From contig DKGY01000096.1 of assembly GCA_002453475.1 (NCBI GenBank), positions 21,780 to 39,039 of the forward strand: 17,260 nt of DNA, read 5' to 3'. Shown piece by piece: positions 14,858 through 17,260 of the stretch (position 1 is its first letter; each line of letters begins with the position of its first letter). A program made the position numbers and the translations under genes. This stretch comes from Clostridium sp. UBA6758 (lineage in GTDB: Bacteria; Bacillota; Clostridia; Clostridiales; Clostridiaceae). Below the pieces are notes generated by a model. That model searched no databases. It was given only the letters and a program-made list of their open reading frames with translations, and was not told the origin of the DNA.

Positions 14858-15433
14858 ATGATAAATGTAATATGGTTCGGAATTTTATTTATAGGTATAG
14901 CTTTTGGTTTGCTTACAGGAGATGGAGAGCTTTTATCTAAAACTATAGTATCAACTACATCAGATACAGTTAAGCTTATCATAGAGCTATTAGGAATGAT
15001 GTGCCTTTGGTGTGGGGTAATGAAAATTGCGGAGAGAAGTGGACTTACAGACAAATTAGCCAGATTGTTAAAACCTATTCTCAGAATAATATTTAAAGAA
15101 GCAGGAAAAGATGATAAGGCTTTAGGAGCTATAGTTATGAATCTTACAGCTAATATGTTTGGATTATCTAATGCAGCGACCCCTTTTGGTATAAGAGCTA
15201 TGGAGGAAATGGATAGGATAAATGGTCATAAAGATGTAGCAAGCAACGATATGGTACTATTTCTAGTGTTAAATGCAGCATGTATTCAGTTTGTACCAAC
15301 TACGGTTGTTTCTATTAGAGCTGCATTTAATTCTGGAAATCCAGGTTCAATAATCCTTCCAGCACTATGTACCACAACCTTTGCATCTATACTTGGAATT
15401 ATTCTATGCAAGTTTTTACAAAGGTACTTTTAA
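14858..15433 (+). CDS. spmA: Spore maturation protein A
   Basis: A 191-residue polytopic membrane protein of the Gate (nucleoside-recognition-like) fold. With SpmB it is needed for normal dehydration of the spore core; in Bacillus it is made in the mother cell and loss lowers spore heat resistance. The recognisable stretch is NLTANMFGLSNAATPFGIRA followed by MEEMD, preceded by KLARLLKPILRIIFKEAGKDDKALGAI. Hydrophobic segments lie at about 2-19, 36-56, 80-100, 128-150 and 160-187. It has a GGGAGAG ribosome binding site (14845-14851). The stop codon overlaps the ribosome binding site of spmB, so the two are translated from one message. Confidence 0.94.
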   Translation: MINVIWFGILFIGIAFGLLTGDGELLSKTIVSTTSDTVKLIIELLGMMCLWCGVMKIAERSGLTDKLARLLKPILRIIFKEAGKDDKALGAIVMNLTANMFGLSNAATPFGIRAMEEMDRINGHKDVASNDMVLFLVLNAACIQFVPTTVVSIRAAFNSGNPGSIILPALCTTTFASILGIILCKFLQRYF

Positions 15434-15447
15434 AGGAGGGATATGTC

Positions 15448-15981
15448 ATGGAAAATATATTTAATTATTTATTAAAGGGGATAATTCCAATAATTATAGG
15501 TTCTGTTGTACTATATGGTATTATTGCGAAGGTAAAAGTATATGAATGTTTTGTAGAAGGTGCTAAGGAAGGAATAAATGTATGTGTAAGGATTTTCCCT
15601 TATCTTTTAGCTATGCTTATAGCAGTAAATTGCTTTAGAGCTTCAGGGGCAATGAATTATGTTATAAACTTGATAAAGCCAGCTGTTAATGTGGTAGGTA
15701 TACCTCCAGAAATTGTTCCATTAATATTTATAAAACCACTGTCAGGGAGTGGAGCGATTGGAGTTTTCACCGATATAGTAAAAAACTATGGACCGGATTC
15801 TTTCTTAGGATTTTTATCATCCATAATAATGGGTGGTACAGAAACTATATTTTATACTATCACTGTGTATTTTGGAGCTATAGGCATAAAGAAGGTAAGA
15901 CACAGTTTATGGGTAGCTTTAATAGTTGATTTTTGTGCAGTACTCCTAGCAGTTAATTTAGCTGTAATGTTAATGAGATAA
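15448..15981 (+). CDS. spmB: Spore maturation protein B
   Basis: Partner of SpmA, also a Gate-fold membrane protein, here 177 residues. Family features are the early KVYECFVEGAKEGI segment, IFPYLLAMLIAV, and IKPLSGSGAIGVFTDIV, followed by IIMGGTETIFYT. The reading frame is open back to 15367, but the start is the ATG at 15448, since AAGGAGGG (15433-15440) lies 7 bases before it; an earlier start would overlap spmA by more than 60 bases. It ends at a strong terminator. Confidence 0.94.
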   Translation: MENIFNYLLKGIIPIIIGSVVLYGIIAKVKVYECFVEGAKEGINVCVRIFPYLLAMLIAVNCFRASGAMNYVINLIKPAVNVVGIPPEIVPLIFIKPLSGSGAIGVFTDIVKNYGPDSFLGFLSSIIMGGTETIFYTITVYFGAIGIKKVRHSLWVALIVDFCAVLLAVNLAVMLMR

Positions 15982-15982
15982 A

Positions 15983-16030
15983 TAAAACTGCCTAATAAAG
16001 AACATTAGCATGCTTTATTAGGCAGTTTTA
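15983..16030. terminator. Bidirectional terminator between spmB and the MATE gene
   Basis: A perfect 18-bp stem (15983-16000 with 16013-16030) and a 12-base loop. The outer TAAAA/TTTTA pairs supply T-runs after the GC core on both strands. It separates convergent genes. Confidence 0.88.
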
Positions 16031-16050
16031 ATATATAGATTATTAATATT

Positions 16051-17260
16051 TTAGTCTAGATTTGATATGTGACTATTTATGGGCTTTAGCTTCTTTACAT
16101 AAAACACATAAAGAAGAAGTCCATCTATAGACCATTGAATAAGACATATAATCCAGAATACTGTTATTGATGTACCTAGTAGATAAATGAATATGAATAC
16201 TAGTGGAAGTCTTATAAACCAAGAGGTTATGAAGGCTATAATAAATGGAGTTTTAGTATCACCATAACCTTTGAAAATTCCTCCTACTATCATTGACAGT
16301 GCCATGGCAGGTTGTTCTGCAGCAGCTATCATTAAACAAGTGGCTCCAAGAGAAATAACTTCAGTATTACTACTATCTATAAACATTTTAATAAGTTGCA
16401 CTGGGAATAGTAAGAATAGTAATGTAAAAATACCCATTACACCTATCCCTAAAATCATAGCCGTACGACCATATTCTCTGGCTTTTTTATAGTCACCTTC
16501 ACCAACTTTATTTCCAACTAGGGTTGTAGCAGCAACAGCAAATCCCCATCCAGGCATAAAAGAAATAGATTCTAAGGTCAAAGTGATTTGGTTAGCAGCA
16601 AAGGCGATGGTGCCAAGATGCATAATCATCATACTTGTAAAAAGTCTAGCTAAGCTATAGGCAGCTTCTTGCATTCCAGCAGGTATAGATAAAGCAGTAA
16701 TATTTTTTATTCTAGCACCACTGAATTTCTTTAAGTATTTAAATTCAATTTTTATTAGAGATTTTTTATAGGTATATATAGCTGAATAAATAAATCCTGA
16801 TATATTAGCTATAGTTGTAGCAATGGCAGCACCTTTAACTCCAAGCTCTGGGAAACCAAGCAAACCAAAGATTAATATAGTATCTAATGAAAGGTTAACT
16901 ACAAGCATAACAATAGAAACAATCATTGGAGTTTTAGTATTTCCATAGGATCTATTAACGGCATTTAACATACTAGATAACATATTAAATGGTAGTCCAA
17001 TACATACAATGTTTATATAAGTAGTACCTAATCCTATTATGCTTGGCTCAGCACCAGCAAGGACTAATAATTTCTTGCTAAATAAAAAGATAAATAGTGT
17101 AGTAGCCATACTTACTAAGAAACCTAAACAAAATCCTAAAGTTGCATATTCATTAGCCTTATCTAGTTCTTTAGCACCGTATCTTCTTGCTACAATAGAA
17201 GTAATTCCAACAGATAAGCTTTGAGCAACTAAAATATTAGTAAATGTATAAATGACTTCA
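16051..17260 (-). CDS. MATE-family efflux transporter, truncated by the window edge
   Basis: A multidrug and toxin extrusion transporter, exchanging drugs or metabolites for Na+ or H+. The frame stays open to the right edge: translation from 17259 reads EVIYTFTNILVAQSLSVG, then ITSIVARRYGAKELDKANEY, joining the Met at 17109, which is therefore internal. About 402 C-terminal residues of roughly 450 are present. The two related halves are visible. VARRYGAKELDKANEYA, near the left part, is mirrored by TTLVGNKVGEGDYKKAREYG in the second half, and NRSYGNTKTPMI is mirrored by FKGYGDTKTPFI. Many hydrophobic helices are spread through the protein. Substrate cannot be told from the sequence. Confidence 0.92.
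   Translation of the reverse strand, partial: EVIYTFTNILVAQSLSVGITSIVARRYGAKELDKANEYATLGFCLGFLVSMATTLFIFLFSKKLLVLAGAEPSIIGLGTTYINIVCIGLPFNMLSSMLNAVNRSYGNTKTPMIVSIVMLVVNLSLDTILIFGLLGFPELGVKGAAIATTIANISGFIYSAIYTYKKSLIKIEFKYLKKFSGARIKNITALSIPAGMQEAAYSLARLFTSMMIMHLGTIAFAANQITLTLESISFMPGWGFAVAATTLVGNKVGEGDYKKAREYGRTAMILGIGVMGIFTLLFLLFPVQLIKMFIDSSNTEVISLGATCLMIAAAEQPAMALSMIVGGIFKGYGDTKTPFIIAFITSWFIRLPLVFIFIYLLGTSITVFWIICLIQWSIDGLLLYVFYVKKLKPINSHISNLD

Noticed and set aside
14854..15054. Leftward open frame of 66 codons
   Set aside because: Antisense shadow of spmA.
15367..15447. Upstream 27-codon extension of spmB
   Set aside because: It overlaps spmA and lacks a ribosome binding site; the ATG at 15448 has AAGGAGGG at ideal spacing.

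Overview
This AT-rich window carries a gene set typical of a spore-forming, low-GC Firmicute of the Clostridium type. It has a pyrD-pyrE pyrimidine operon end, MEP-pathway isoprenoid synthesis (ispF), the spore maturation pair spmA-spmB, a YhcN/YlaJ-type sporulation lipoprotein, strong AGGAGG-type ribosome binding sites and TTGnnn-N16/17-TATAAT promoters. Nothing here looks like phage, plasmid, insertion sequence or CRISPR. No rRNA or tRNA gene was seen. Genus-level assignment is inference; no species can be named.

Layout. 1-1030: 3' end of pyrD, then pyrE and its terminator. 1146-2040: a small unknown protein and a YhcN/YlaJ-like lipoprotein, ending at a terminator shared with the convergent ispF (2060-2533). 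2534-3123: a gene-free stretch of about 590 bases holding a two-part cluster of DnaA-box-like 9-mers, two strong inverted repeats and a good sigma-A promoter for a lipoprotein of unknown function (3124-3657). 3746-4471: 23S rRNA pseudouridine synthase of the RluF type, divergent from a secreted glucosaminidase (4640-5788). 5855-6427: a small RsgI-like membrane protein without a neighbouring sigI. 6660-9902: two tandem paralogous membrane proteins that I do not recognise, with an apparent seven-repeat extracytoplasmic domain. 10047-11501: cardiolipin synthase, divergent from a YitT-family membrane protein (11702-12577), followed by an M17 leucyl aminopeptidase (about 12674-14167). 14219-14686: two small leftward genes. 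14858-15981: spmA-spmB. 16051-17260: a MATE transporter truncated by the right edge of the window.

How it fits together. Most of the window is ordinary chromosomal housekeeping plus cell-envelope and sporulation functions: lipoproteins, peptidoglycan hydrolase, cardiolipin synthesis, anti-sigma-like protein and SpmAB. Convergent genes are consistently separated by strong bidirectional stem-loop terminators. The least ordinary items are the DnaA-box-like array away from any dnaA gene, the tandem propeller-like membrane paralogs, and the RsgI-like protein that lacks the usual Asn-Pro site. All assignments were made by eye, without database searches.
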